From the NCBI GenBank assembly GCA_039720395.1, contig CM077828.1, forward strand, positions 31,182,069 to 31,246,068: DNA of 64,000 bases. Direction: 5' to 3'. The notes under the pieces are model-generated. The model ran no database searches. It saw nothing but the letters and a program-made list of their open reading frames with translations, and was not told the origin of the DNA. Numbering within the stretch: the first letter of the stretch is position 1; every line of letters begins with the position of its first letter. The position numbers and the translations under genes are program-made. The DNA comes from Liquidambar formosana. Its lineage: Eukaryota > Streptophyta > Magnoliopsida > Saxifragales > Altingiaceae. Below are positions 32,139 through 43,692 of this stretch, piece after piece.

Positions 32139-35100
32139 TTATATGTAGTATTTCCGGAGTCGGTCCAGATTGGTGGGCTGCGTGAACTCGTTCCCTTCTT
32201 CGTCCATTAGCTTGGCTGCTCCTCCTGGCAGTATGGTTTTGATGATGTATGGACCCACCCAGTTGGGTCTGAACTTGCCCCTAGGATCTGATACCCGAGT
32301 TAGCATCTCTTTGAGCACTAAATCTCCTTCCTTTAAGTTCCTCGGCTTCACCCTTTTGTTAAATGCTCTGGCGACTCTTCTCTGATACCCTTGCACATGG
32401 TATAATGCTTTAAGCCTTGTTTCATCTAACAGCGCCAATTGTTCGTAGCGGCTTCTTTTCCATTCGGCTTCAGGGATTTTTCCTTCTACCATGACCCTTA
32501 CTGACTGAACTTCCAATTCCACAGGTAACACTGCCTCCATTCCATATACCAGTGAGTAAGGGGTTGCCCTAGTAGATGTCCTTATTGATGTTCGATACCC
32601 CCACAATGCACTTGGTAATTTTTCCGCCCAATCCTTGTAAGTTTCTGCTGACTTTTCAAGGATGTGTTTGACATTCTTATTAGCTGCTTCTACTGCTCTA
32701 TTGGTCTGAGGTCGATAAGGAGAAGATTTGTGATGTTTAATATTGTATTTCTTGAACACATCTTGGACTTCCCCCTGAAAGTGTAGTCCATTGTCTGAAA
32801 TGACCTCGTGCGGCACTCCATACCTGCAGATAATATGAGTCTCAATGAATTTAGCCACATGCTTAGCTTTCAACACCGTATAGGCTTCTGCTTCTACCCA
32901 TTTTGTGAAGTAATCGATTACTACTAGTATATACTCGTACCCCCATGTAGCTTTAGGGGCGATCTTACCCATGATGTCTATGCCCCAAGCAGAAAACGGC
33001 CAAGGCGACGTCAACTGGTGCAATTCAACCGGAGGTGTGTATTGCATGTTGGAGTAAACCTGGCACTGATGGCATTTTCGTACGTAGTTCCCGCAATCTG
33101 CTTCCATGGTAGTCCAATAGTATCCCAGCCGAATGAGCTTCTTTGCTAGCATCCTCCCACCCATGTGAGGGCCACATTCCCCTTCATGTACTTCACTGAT
33201 TAATACTTTGGCTGCCTTTTCATTAATGCACAACAAGTGAATACCATTGGGAGACCTTTTGAACAGACTTCCTCCACACAAGATGTATTGCATTGCTAGC
33301 AACCTCAACGCTCGACGATCTTTCTTATTTGCTCCTTCTGGGTATTTGCCACGTTCTAAAAAATTCAGGATGTCGAAGTACTAGGGCTTTCCATCGTCAA
33401 TTTCTCCTTCCATAACCATAATGGTGGTTTCATGGGCTGGTTGGGATTTCTGTTGTATGGTCAATGGTTGTAATCGGGCTCCTTCTGGAATGTGAATTAA
33501 AGAGGCTAATGTGGCTAGGGCGTCGGCAAACTGGTTTTGAGATCTGGGTAAGGGGGTGAAGGTTATTTTTCAGAATTTATGGGCTAGTCTTTCGAGGTGG
33601 TTTTAATAGGGTTTCAGGTGTTCTTCCCTGGTCTTCCAGATGTTCTGAACTTGAGCAATTACTAGTACGGAGTCCCCAAAAACCTCTACTTCTTCCGCTT
33701 GTAGTGTTAACAGTGCTTCTAGCCCTGCAATGCAAGCCTCATACTCCGCTGTGTTGTTTGAATTATGGAAATTTAGTTTAACTGACAGGGGTATGTGTGA
33801 TCCTTCTGGTGTAATCAAAATGACCCCGATCCCATCTCCATACTGATTCGATGCTCCGTTGAAATACATCTTCCATGTCTTTAAACAATCGATGTTCAAG
33901 AGGTTTTCATCGGGGAAATCATCGTTAAGGGCTTCCCCTAGCACTGGGTGTTTTCCACAATAGTCTGATACTGCCCCTCCTTTTATCGCCTTCTACGTGA
34001 CATAAACCAACTCGAATCCGGCAAGTAAAAACAGCCATCGTGATAATCGCCCGTTGAGTGTTTGCTTCTCGAATAGATATTTAAGCGGATCCATCCGACA
34101 TATTACTTGGACTTCATAATTCATCAAGATGTGCCTTAACTTTTGAATAGCCCACACTAACGCAAAGCACGACTTCTCTACCACTGTGTATCTTGTTTCA
34201 TAGTCATGCAACTTCTTGCTTAAGTAGTAGATGGCGTGTTCACATCCCTGATCATCCTGCTGTGCCAACATGCTCCCCAAGGCTTCCTCAAAGACGGATA
34301 AATACAACATCAATGGTTTTCCAGGACGAGGTGGAACCAGGATTGGTGGGTTTAGCAAGTATTCATTTATAGTTTCGAATGCTTGTTGGCATTGATCATT
34401 CCATTCTTTAGGCTCCCCTTTTCTTAGCAACTTAAAAATGGGCTCAAAAGTTGAAGTGAGTTTTGCTATAAATCTGCTGATGTACTGCAACCTCCCTAAA
34501 AATCCACGTATTTCTTTTTCCGTCTTCGATGGTGGCATTTCTAAGATAGCTTTGACCTTGGTAGAGTCCACCTCTATCCCCCTGTTTGTTACCAAGAACC
34601 CCAGCAATTTTCCTGATGTTACCCCGAAAGTGCATTTCTGTGGATTCAACCTAAGCTTATATTTCCTGATTCTTTTGAAGAACTTCTTCAAATTCTGCAG
34701 GTGACCTTCCCTAGTCTCTGACTTTACGATCATATCGTCCACATATACTTCTACTTCTCGATGCATCATGTCATGCAATAATGTGGTAGCCATCCGTTGA
34801 TAAGTTGCGCCTGCATTCTTCAATCCAAATGGTATAACTGTATAACAGTATGTGCCCCATCCGATAGTGAAGGTGGTTTTAGTCATGTCCTCCGGTGCCA
34901 TCCGTATTTGATTGTACCCAGAGAATCCATCCATGAATGACATTAGTGCACTGCCTGCAGTGTTATCCACCAAAACATCAATGTGTGGGAGAGGGAAATC
35001 ATCTTTTGGGCAAGCTTTGTTGAGATCTCGGTAGTCTACACACACCCGTACCCGCCCGTCTTTCTTTGGTACCGGTACTATGTTAGCAATCCAATCAGCT

Positions 35101-38100
35101 TGACTTACTGCCTGTATGAAACCCACTTTTAATAGCTTGAACACTTCTTCTTTCACCTTTATTTGCCATTCGGGTTACATCCTTCTTAGACGCTGCTTTA
35201 CTGGTCTAAACCCTTCTTTGATGTCAATGCGATGTTGCACAATCTTGGGGTCTATACCAGGCATATCTTCATAGGACCATGCAAACACATCTTGGAATTC
35301 CTCCAATAAGGTGCTGAAATCAGATTGCTCTTGTGTAGACAAAGTGGACCCAATTTGTATTTCCTTAGGATTTTCATTAGTGCCTAAGTTAATCATGATG
35401 GTTTCATTTTTTACAGGTTCGAGATTTCTCTCGTGTTTATCATTAATTGCTTTGTTTAAGTCAGGGTCTTTAGACATTTGTACAATATATTCGTCAAGGG
35501 ACATATCAACATAAGCAAAATCAAGGATTTTCTTGTGTAGACATATCAACATAAGCTCGTTTCATTAGTAAAAGGAGTGATTACATCAAGGATTTTCTTC
35601 ACGGCCTTTTTACCAAGCATAGCCTGAGCGCTACCTTCAATAGTCTCTGCTCCCTTCTCCCAGCTCCAAGTACTAGTTCCCCCATTAGCATCTTTAATCA
35701 ACTTTGATAAGTCTCCCGCAACTGCCTCTTCAGTCAAGGCAAATATGTACATGTCATGGTCAAATAGTAGCAAGTTCCATGCTCCCTGTTCCAGATTGTC
35801 GGCCCAATCCACTTCTGGTATCTCTATCTTGGTTGGTTCCTTCAAAACAAGCTCCATTCTCAGCTCTTCTGTAAAGAATACTTCCAGTCCTGGTAACCTC
35901 TCCCCACTCCTTTTGTCTATCCAGGGTTCAAGGAAACCACAATAGGGAAAGTTTTCTCCTTCTTTGACAAAATTCCCATTGAGCGTGTTCTTATTCTGTA
36001 GGAACCCTTCTTTTCCCTCGTAACCTAACCCTTTGCGGTTCTTCTGTGCTCGAAAATCTGGGAATTCGGTGATTCCTTGGCTATTTCTCCCCATGCCCAT
36101 GCCTGGCATATATCCCATCTTCTTCATGATGTGTGCCACCATGTGGCTTACTCTTTCTGCAAAGTCTGGGCAAACTTTTTCCTTCTCTGTATCCTTCCTT
36201 TCCAGCACTTGTACCAACTCAAATCCTCTCCATCCCAGGTTTTCTTCTCCTTCCTTGATTCCCAGAACCTGACTAGTTATCTCCCCATCTCCATGAATCA
36301 CTAGAACACCTCCTTCCCATGGTAATTTGATTTTCTGATGTACCGTGGATGGAACAGCTTCTAACGGATGGAGCCAAGTTCTCCCCAGAAGTAGATTATA
36401 GTTTGCTGGTATATCCATTACACAAAATTCAACTGTTGACTCAGTAGGTCCAACCTTGCAAGTAGTTGTAAATGTTCCAAGCACACTTCCTGAGCTAGTA
36501 TCATACCCTCTTACCGTCATGGCAGATGGTGCGAGTTCTTCTTTGCAGATTCCCAGTCTGGTGGCTGTGTGCAAAGGGCACACATTTAGTGCTGACCCAT
36601 TATCTATCAGAACTACTGGAATTCTTAAATCCTTGCATTCCACGGTAACGTACAAAGGCTTTGCATGCTCTGTACCTTCAGTTGGGAGATCTTCTTTCGA
36701 GAAAGTTAACACAGCCCTGCTGGTAGACCCAACTCCCATGATCGACAGTACCTGTTGTGGTGTCGTTTCTACAGACACCTCATGTCTTGCTAGTGCATCC
36801 AAGAGCGTTTGTCTGTGGTTTTTGGAAGCCACTAGTAAACCCCACAGGCTGATGTTTGCTTGTGTTCTTTTCAGTTGCTTTAAGACCCTGTCTTCCTCTT
36901 CTTCTTTCCCCACATTTGCAATTTTCTGTCTCAGTTCTTCTATATCAACTTCTTGATTTACCTCTCTTCCTGGGTGGTCACCCTCCAAAAAGGATGGTTT
37001 AAAATGTCTCCCTGTGCGCGTGAGGTGCATAGTATCTTCACTTTCAGTCCCTTCTCTGATTTCTTCCCAAAACTTTGTTCCCCGTGTCTCTTCTTCTTCA
37101 TCACTGTCATCCCATGGCACACATACAGCTATTATTAGTGCTGATGGGTCCCAATTCTTGCTTTCTTCCTCGATCACGTTGGCATATGGTGGAGGTGCAT
37201 TCTTATGATTGGGTATGGGGTTTTGATGTACATTGGGCTTTTTCTCTGGCCCAGGAGGTGGTAGCTTTCCTGAATCTATCATATCCTGGATTTCATGCCT
37301 CAAGTGGGTGCAATTATCGATCTTGTGCCCAATCCGTTGATGGAATTCACAAAACTCGTTCTGCCTCCAATTGGACGGGATGGGACTCGGGAGTGCTCTT
37401 GGTTCCAGTGCTTGTAGGTACCCCCGTTTTGACAGGTTAGCAAAAGCTTTAGACAAGGGAACCCCTAGATCATGGAATACTCTCGGCTTCTTCTCAGTTG
37501 GCTGAATGGTACTGACTACTGCTTGTGTAGCCCCACCGGCTCTAACTACGCTATTTGGAACATTGCTGCTTGCTCCAAATACTCTTTTGGGCTTGCCTTC
37601 TATCTGTCCCTTATGGATTGCATCTTCTATCCTTGTCCTACACTGATACAATTGTTGAAAGTCCATAACAGATGAGGTTAGCATTTTATCGAAGTAAACT
37701 GATGTTAGATTTTTCAGCACCATGTTGACCTGTCTATCTCAGCTGGCCTGTTGGTCAATTTTACCGCTTTTGCCTTCCATCTGCCGATAAACTCAGAGAA
37801 GGGTTCATCAGTCCTCTGCCTTGTCATCTCCAAATCTCGCAGCATTACATCCAGCATAGTATTGTAGTTGTATTTATTTGTGAATTCTTGAGCTAAAGCC
37901 TCCCAAGATCCAACCATCTTCTCTTCCAACCCATAATACCATTTTGATGCATCCCCTGACAACGACAAAGGGAAAGCATGCAAGATCTGCTCTGAATTTA
38001 GTCCCCTCATTCGTGTAATGCTCATGTACTGACGGAGGTGCTGCTTGGGATCGCCAGTCCCATCAAATTTCTCATAATCTGCCATTTTGAATTTAGAGGG

Positions 38101-38547
38101 TAACTGGGCTTTAGCTGTGGACTCGGCGTTGGGCATGGAGAACATATAGTCATCCATTCCTTGGGATTTGCGCCATGCGGCCTTCATCTGGCCCATTTGC
38201 TCTCTCATTTCTTGATTCTCAGCCTCTAGTTTGTCCACCCGAGGATCTTCTACTTTGCCCTTTCCTTTGACGTTTTTCTTGAGTGTGTAGTCAGCATAGT
38301 CTTCATCATCGTAGGCATTCTCATTTTCATCCGTCTTTCGGGCGCCGCCTTTTTCTCCAGTTTTTTCTTCTTCACCTTCAGAATACTTTTGCTCTTTTTC
38401 TTCTTTGGGCTTGCTTTCTCCTGTCCCTAGGTTATCCATCCTTTGTACCAATGCAGCGACCATTTTTTTCACCTCAGCTTTTTCTTGTTGCATCAGAGCC
38501 ATAAGATCGGCTAGGATTGGTTCTGTCATCTGTTCTATTCTTCTCAA
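32139..38547 (-). pseudogene. E4 gag-pol polyprotein, degenerate Ogre/Tat-like gypsy
   Basis: The likely ATG is 38529 (MTEPILADLMALMQQ); the frame opens earlier. Gag: DYEKFDGTGDPKQHLRQYMS, a CX2H-type knuckle (FCEFHQRIGHKIDNC), then protease (VVLIDNGSALNVCP). A G-patch-like motif (MKKMGYMPGMGMGRNSQG) follows protease. RT: RVCVDYRDLNKACPKDDFPL, VYVDDMIVKS; RNase H, then a second RNase H (KMYFDGASNQYGDGIGVILI); integrase with CHQCQVYS, GIDIMGK, ISDNGLHF and AVEAANKNVKH. Breaks: a 1-base loss near 37733, a frame change near 35550 with a short duplicated stretch (about 35505-35555), in-frame stops at 35175 and 33993 and three more between 33310 and 33605. Cannot make a full polyprotein. Confidence 0.93.
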
Positions 38548-38552
38548 TCGAT

Positions 38553-39034
38553 TGGATGTAGGTGAACGAGTCTAAACACGACCTGAATGCTCAATTTTTA
38601 TTGAAATTTGGCCAAAGCAAATGTTTAAGTTCACATCCTTTTACCAAGTGAGAAACTTATTCTAGTATGACTTTACCCAATCCCCTTTTTTCCACACCTT
38701 GGGCCTTATCATGTTTACTAAATCTTTTGAGTGCCCCAAAGTTTGATAAATGTACAAAATTGGTCATTTCTTTAAGCATAAGCCCATTTACAATTCTCTC
38801 ACCTCACCAGCATCTTTTGGGCCCAAGTCCTTTTTTTTTTTTTTTTTTTCAAGCTTGGACCCAATTTACAAAGCTGCTCATCTCTCACATACTGGGCTTT
38901 AGGCTTAAAGAATAATCAACTTTGGACTTTAATTTGTTTGGATTTGTTTGCTCATTGGATTTGGTTTAGTCCTAACATTCACTAGGCCCACATAATTTGT
39001 TATCTTTTTCAAGTTGAGTCCAATACTCACCCAT
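38553..39034. other. E4 leader, part adjoining gag
   Basis: Non-coding leader of E4, with a poly-T run (about 38829-38849). It resembles the E3 leader at 43080-43600, where the same run appears as poly-A. E3 is inserted after CCCAT at 39030-39034. Confidence 0.7.
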
Positions 39035-41137
39035 TGTAGACACCCCATTTTGTACCACCTAATTAATTTGAAATCACGTCTTTTGGAAACCCAATGATGA
39101 GGTTTATTGTATGTTTTGAGATAATGACAAAGCAATTCCCGACGAGTGGTCAAGATTACAATAGGAAAATACTGCCTTTTTACATTTCATGTGTACGCAC
39201 CAATAGGTGGTGCGTACGCACCATGTTTCCATGCGCACGCACCCTATGCCTTTTTCAGGCATCTTCAGATCTGTCTCCCACTAAACATGAGAGCATGGGG
39301 GAGAGTATGGGGAGTGGGGAGATTCCCACGGGTGTTCCCCGCATGGGTAGGGGATGGGCCAGTCAGGGGATGTTTTCAAAACCTAATTGAACCCTATTTA
39401 TACTCTACTGATGGGACTGGAGAAGGGATCGAGGATCTCTTTTTTTTTGGGGATAGAGGCTGAGGAGAGAACGGCCAGAAAGAGAGAGTGAGAGAAACCA
39501 AATACCCACCAAAACACCAGAAAACCAGAAGAGAGAAAAGAGTGTTGAATGTTGTAATCCAAAGCTGCGAGAATGGAATTGCTGCATTGATATTGGAAGC
39601 ATTCAAACCTGAGGGGTACGTATCACAGATACACATATATATATATATGCACTGTGAATTTATATTGCATATTTGTTTCTATGAGTTATTGTTTAATATG
39701 ATGATGCTATGTTACACTGTTAAGGTCAAGAAAATCATTGGTAATGATAGATTTGAAGGAAAATAGCTGTGACATGAATTCTTGAATTGACGGGTTTTCG
39801 GGTTATAAACTCAAGACTTTGACCCAAAAAATAATCATGATTCTGCAAGTTTTTGGACGAACGATTTATGCGCGCCTGTAGTGCTCTGCAAGAGCTTCAA
39901 TTTGGTTTTTGAATCATTAAAATCGGTTAAGAAATGAGTAAGATAAGTTAGGGAGAAGTTAGCACGGGACAAAACTCAATACTGCATTTTTCAGCTTCAA
40001 CCCGTTCTGAGGTTGAAGGTGAAGTGGACAGTGATCCAGTGTGGGCGTACCCACCCACAGGTACCGTGTTCCCTAGCATTTGAAAACCCTACGTTGGCCT
40101 GATTGACTCCAAATTTGACAGATGGATTCGTCTTGTTGAGACCTATCATGTGGGACCTTTAGTTGGTCATTTTGATCACAGTTTGACCAACTTTGACCGT
40201 TCATCATTTGAGCTAAGCTGGTACGTACGCACCACTGCGTGATGCATACGCACCACTTCTCCTGGTAGAGAATTATTTTGTTTATTACCATTCATTAGTT
40301 AATGTTAGAGTAATTAGTTTTAATACTATATTCATGGGTTTAATGTGAGTACGTGTGGGTTATATTGTTTATTATAATTTATTCTGGTTTTGATTAAAAT
40401 GGATTAGATTATATCATTATAATATTAGTTAGGTTATTTTATTAAGTGTGGTTAGAATATTTAATGTTAGTGTTAGTATTTTTGGTATATTTTAATGATT
40501 GTATCTTTTGTTTAATATTAGTGTATGCTGATTGATATTTTTGTAGATTAAATTAATGTTAGTGGTGTTATTATTTTATTCGTAAAATGCATGTTAGTGG
40601 AGAATGTAGAGAAATTGTCTTGCTGATGCGTACGCACCACTACATGGTGCGTACGCACCCTATGCTCTGACAGAAAAAACTCATCTGCTTCAAATGGGCA
40701 CTTTAAATCCACTTGGTGCGCACGCACCACCGCATTGTGCGCACGCCCCAACACATGGTGCGTACGCATTGTAGTCTAGGCACTCTTTTATCTGTTTATT
40801 TATTTTGCTTTCCGTGAGTTATTATCTCTTGTATATTCTGCCATGCCATGTGCTACTAACCATTTCTCTACTTGATCATTTTCTTATTTGCATAATCATT
40901 CGCGTGCTTGGCATATTGTTGCATTTTCGCATGCTTAGGGTTAAATTTGATTAAATACCTTGATTAATTAAAGCCAACAATTATTCAGGGAGGCCGGTTT
41001 CGACCGGGCATTTTTGGGTGCCTAATACCTTCCCAATAATGTACCCTAGCTCCGGACTTGAATCTCTGGACCTTGAATTTGACCAACAACACAGTTCCCA
41101 AAGCTAAATTGGGTGGCGACTCCCGCTTGCGCTCACG
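39035..41137 (+). repeat. E3 5' LTR
   Basis: It begins TGTAGACACCCCATTTTGTA and ends near GCGCTCAC. A TATA-like CTATTTATACTC at about 39397-39408 may be the promoter. Contains TGCGTACGCA copies at about 39208, 40627, 40648 and 40758. The exact 3' end is uncertain by two bases (CTCA or CTCACG). Confidence 0.9.
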
Positions 41138-41138
41138 G

Positions 41139-41156
41139 TGGCGACTTCGCTGGGGA
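41139..41156 (+). other. E3 primer-binding site
   Basis: TGGCGACTTCGCTGGGGA lies one or two bases after the LTR, the form found in Ogre-type elements (arginine tRNA type by family knowledge). Confidence 0.8.
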
Positions 41157-41753
41157 TTTGAGAGCTAGACTCCATATGATAAATTGTTGGCTTTAATTAA
41201 AACAAAGGAATTTAATTGAATGAAACCACAAATTGCACACACGGGCACGATTACCCTTATACCCTCGGTGAAAGTCTGACGGAAGGTACCGGGCCCCATT
41301 CGCGCCTATGGTTACTGAAAGTTGGCATCACTAACCCACAGCCTGTGCCACTGGCCTGTGATAAGCTAGTGAGTACGTTAACGGATTGCTCATTGAGCGT
41401 CCTAGCTTGGGTGACCCTTGAAGTTGAAGTACCCATTGACTAAACCCACATAGAAAACCCCAACCAGCCGCTTTTTGCATAACCTTGTTTGAATGTGTGT
41501 CACGTTGTGTGTCATAATGCATCCATGATTAGGCATTTATCGCGGGTACGGGGCGAGGCCCATGCTACTCATTAGCCGTTTCAAGTTGAGCCCGATTGAG
41601 CGAAGATGTGAGATATTGTTATTGGACCTAGGCCCAAAAATAAAATAAAATAAAAGGGTTTTTCTGTTCGTAGGCCTACTATTCCTAGTCGTCGGAAAAT
41701 CATCTATAAGTGCTCCTTTTTGTCACCCCAACAAGGCTCACTCCTCCGCCACA
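41157..41753. other. E3 leader, first part
   Basis: No gene seen. The mirrored region of E4 (62052-62730) shares blocks of sequence, such as ACGGGCACGATTACCCTTAT here. Confidence 0.6.
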
Positions 41754-41915
41754 ATGTTTTCCTGGGGTCCCGTCGTCTTCGCTATCCTGTTCACTGTGCT
41801 TACCCTCCAAGTGGCCTATTTCTGCGCATGTGAGAGGATCCCATTCAGGAGGATGGTTCCAGTTCTGGCAATCATCGCACTTTTGCCCGTTTACATGCAC
41901 CACTTTGGGAGTTAA
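41754..41915 (+). CDS. 53-codon two-helix membrane ORF in the E3 leader
   Basis: ATG TTT TCC TGG starts an ORF of 53 residues. It has a first hydrophobic stretch (VVFAILFTVLTLQVAYF), a Cys-Ala-Cys and basic turn (CACERIPFRRM), a second hydrophobic stretch (VPVLAIIALLPVYM) and the end HHFGS. The equivalent place in E4 (62051-61890, minus) has an ORF of the same length, 30 of 53 residues identical in my alignment and most others conservative. This argues for a real small membrane protein. The basic turn suggests a hairpin with both ends on one side. No family recognised; it precedes gag in sense orientation. Confidence 0.7.
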   Translation: MFSWGPVVFAILFTVLTLQVAYFCACERIPFRRMVPVLAIIALLPVYMHHFGS

Positions 41916-42089
41916 TATGTATTTTGTATTTTGGCTTACTGTAGCCGGTAGTGCAGAATATGTAATCTGGTTTTAGTTCATGCATGTGAATATAATTTCC
42001 TTTTATGTTCATTTACTATACTCCAGAAAAGAAAAGAAAAACAACAAGGACCCAGAAAAAGAACAACAAAACGGAGAAGGAGAAAGATG

Positions 42090-42638
42090 CTACTCGTTAG
42101 TAGTATTTTGAGTAGGATTGGAGGGACCAGCTTCGGGCCGTTTCCGGAGACTCTCAAGTTGGTCCCGAATCTTATCCTCGAGCCCTTCTAAAGCCACAAC
42201 CCTAGGTGTGACGCCCCTGGCATAAGCGTCCACCATGTCTTTCAGTACTCTGTTCTCCTCTCTCAAAGTCCTTATCGTCCGACCGGATTGCCGGATAGTT
42301 CGTTGAAGGCTGAGAATATGGTGGTTTAGCCTCCCGACTTCCACACCCCTAGTGTGTAGACGCCGAGCCATGCTAGAGGTGACTGTGGTGGCCCGAACAC
42401 TCAAGGCCATGGCGTCCCCCATAAGGTCCATATCGGACCTAGTGTTTAAAATCCTTTCATCACGAGGAGTGATGAGTCCCGCGGCTACCGCCGTCGCGTT
42501 TGTAGGGCTGTGTACCACGGTATCATTGACCGTGATAAGTTGATTTTGGGTTGGGAACATTGGTCGCCATATGTCTGGTTGTGCCTCTGGCACAGCGTTC
42601 AGGTCAGGACGATTTCGGGAGGCGGAGGAAGAGGCCAT
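42090..42638 (-). CDS. Antisense coiled-coil ORF with EAR-like motif, E3 leader
   Basis: The ORF has 182 codons from ATG 42638 (MASSSASRNRPDLNAVPEA). Near the N-terminus DLNAVP fits the plant EAR repressor pattern DLNxxP, known to bind TOPLESS-type co-repressors. The middle (ITPRDERILNTRSDMDLMGD) is followed by a long helical region with heptad-like spacing (ILSLQRTIRQSGRTIRTLRE, then ENRVLKDMVDAYARG) and VTPRVVALEGLEDKIRDQLE. The E4 copy (61114-61671) is conserved through most of the length, including DLNAAP. It runs against gag-pol, converging with the small membrane ORF. No enzyme motif. The motif call rests on six residues. Confidence 0.68.
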   Translation of the reverse strand: MASSSASRNRPDLNAVPEAQPDIWRPMFPTQNQLITVNDTVVHSPTNATAVAAGLITPRDERILNTRSDMDLMGDAMALSVRATTVTSSMARRLHTRGVEVGRLNHHILSLQRTIRQSGRTIRTLREENRVLKDMVDAYARGVTPRVVALEGLEDKIRDQLESLRKRPEAGPSNPTQNTTNE

Positions 42639-43317
42639 AGATCTAGGAGAGTAAGAGATTTGAGGAGGTAAGGGTTTGAGTGTCAAATAATTTTGGATCG
42701 CCGGCGATCGATTTTCGTTTTTAAAGCCAAGAGTCAAGGGAGGGACTCGAGGGCTGATGCGTTGTCGGGAGGCTCGACACGCTATCAGAAACCCTACACT
42801 ACCAGTGGTAGGGGATTAAAATAATCCCCTCGAGATCCGTGGTTAGCAGCTGATGCTACCACTTTATTGACAAAGCGACACTTAGGCTGTCAATCGCCGA
42901 AATAGCATCGGTCGACAGCCACGGGCTAGGCTGTCGAGCGAGCAAACGGGCTTTCGGGTTTGGGTTAAATTCGAACGTAGCAAGTTTTTGGGTCGTCAAG
43001 TGTTGTCGGGCTAGAGGAGCACTAGCCCACTTTTTCATCTACCAATGGGAATAGGAAAGCCCAAACAGGTCAAACCTAAAAAAGAAAAGAAATATAAATT
43101 TTTGGGCCTTTGATTCAAAGAGAGGTGAAGTGTGTGAATGTTGGGCTCGAATTGAAAAGGCTAATGGACTGCATGGACCGAGTAGGCATTAGGATTCACC
43201 CGATTTGATGAACAAAAGCAAATCCAATTTAAAATTGAAATTCGAAGTTGATTATTCATTAAGCTTAGGCCCAATGAGAGTAAGGTGTGTGATTTTTGAA
43301 ATTGGACTCAAGCCCAC

Positions 43318-43350
<33 letters not shown>

Positions 43351-43692
43351 GAAAAGAAAAAAGATGGGCTTGGATCCAAAAGAGTTTGTGAGATGAGGGC
43401 ATTTATAATGGGCCTAAGCTTGGAAAATGATCTACTTTGTGTACCTGTCAAACCTTGGGCACTTGAAAGATTTAGTAAACATGACGAGGCCCAGGGTATG
43501 ATAGGACAGAATTGGGTAAAGCCTAATAAAGCTCTCATTCAATAAGAGGGGCATGAACTTAATCACTTGCCTTGGTCAAAATTTCAGTAAAGAATTGAGC
43601 AATCACAGTCAGATTTGCGTACACCAGGCTGGGCTTGGGTCCGTTCCCCTACATCGAACCGTTTAAGAAAAGCAGAGACCGAGCTAGTAGTG
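42639..43692. other. E3 leader, second part
   Basis: Holds a conserved inverted repeat (42811-42829) and a poly-A run (about 43318-43343). It probably contains the promoter of the antisense coiled-coil ORF. No other gene seen. Confidence 0.5.
42811..42829. repeat. Inverted repeat in the E3 leader, conserved in E4
   Basis: GGGGATTA, spacer AAA, TAATCCCC. E4 has GGGATTAATTAATCCC at 60910-60925. Flanks are shared too (GGTAG before, CTCGAG after, in element orientation). Confidence 0.7.

Noticed and set aside
39035..39400. E3 LTR read as a host gene (ORFs at 39094-39463, and again at 58598-58967)
   Set aside because: Present identically in both LTRs, with two overlapping frames; explained as LTR sequence.
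41216..41443. ORF just after the E3 primer site
   Set aside because: The corresponding region in E4 does not keep the frame or residues, unlike the 53-codon ORF nearby.
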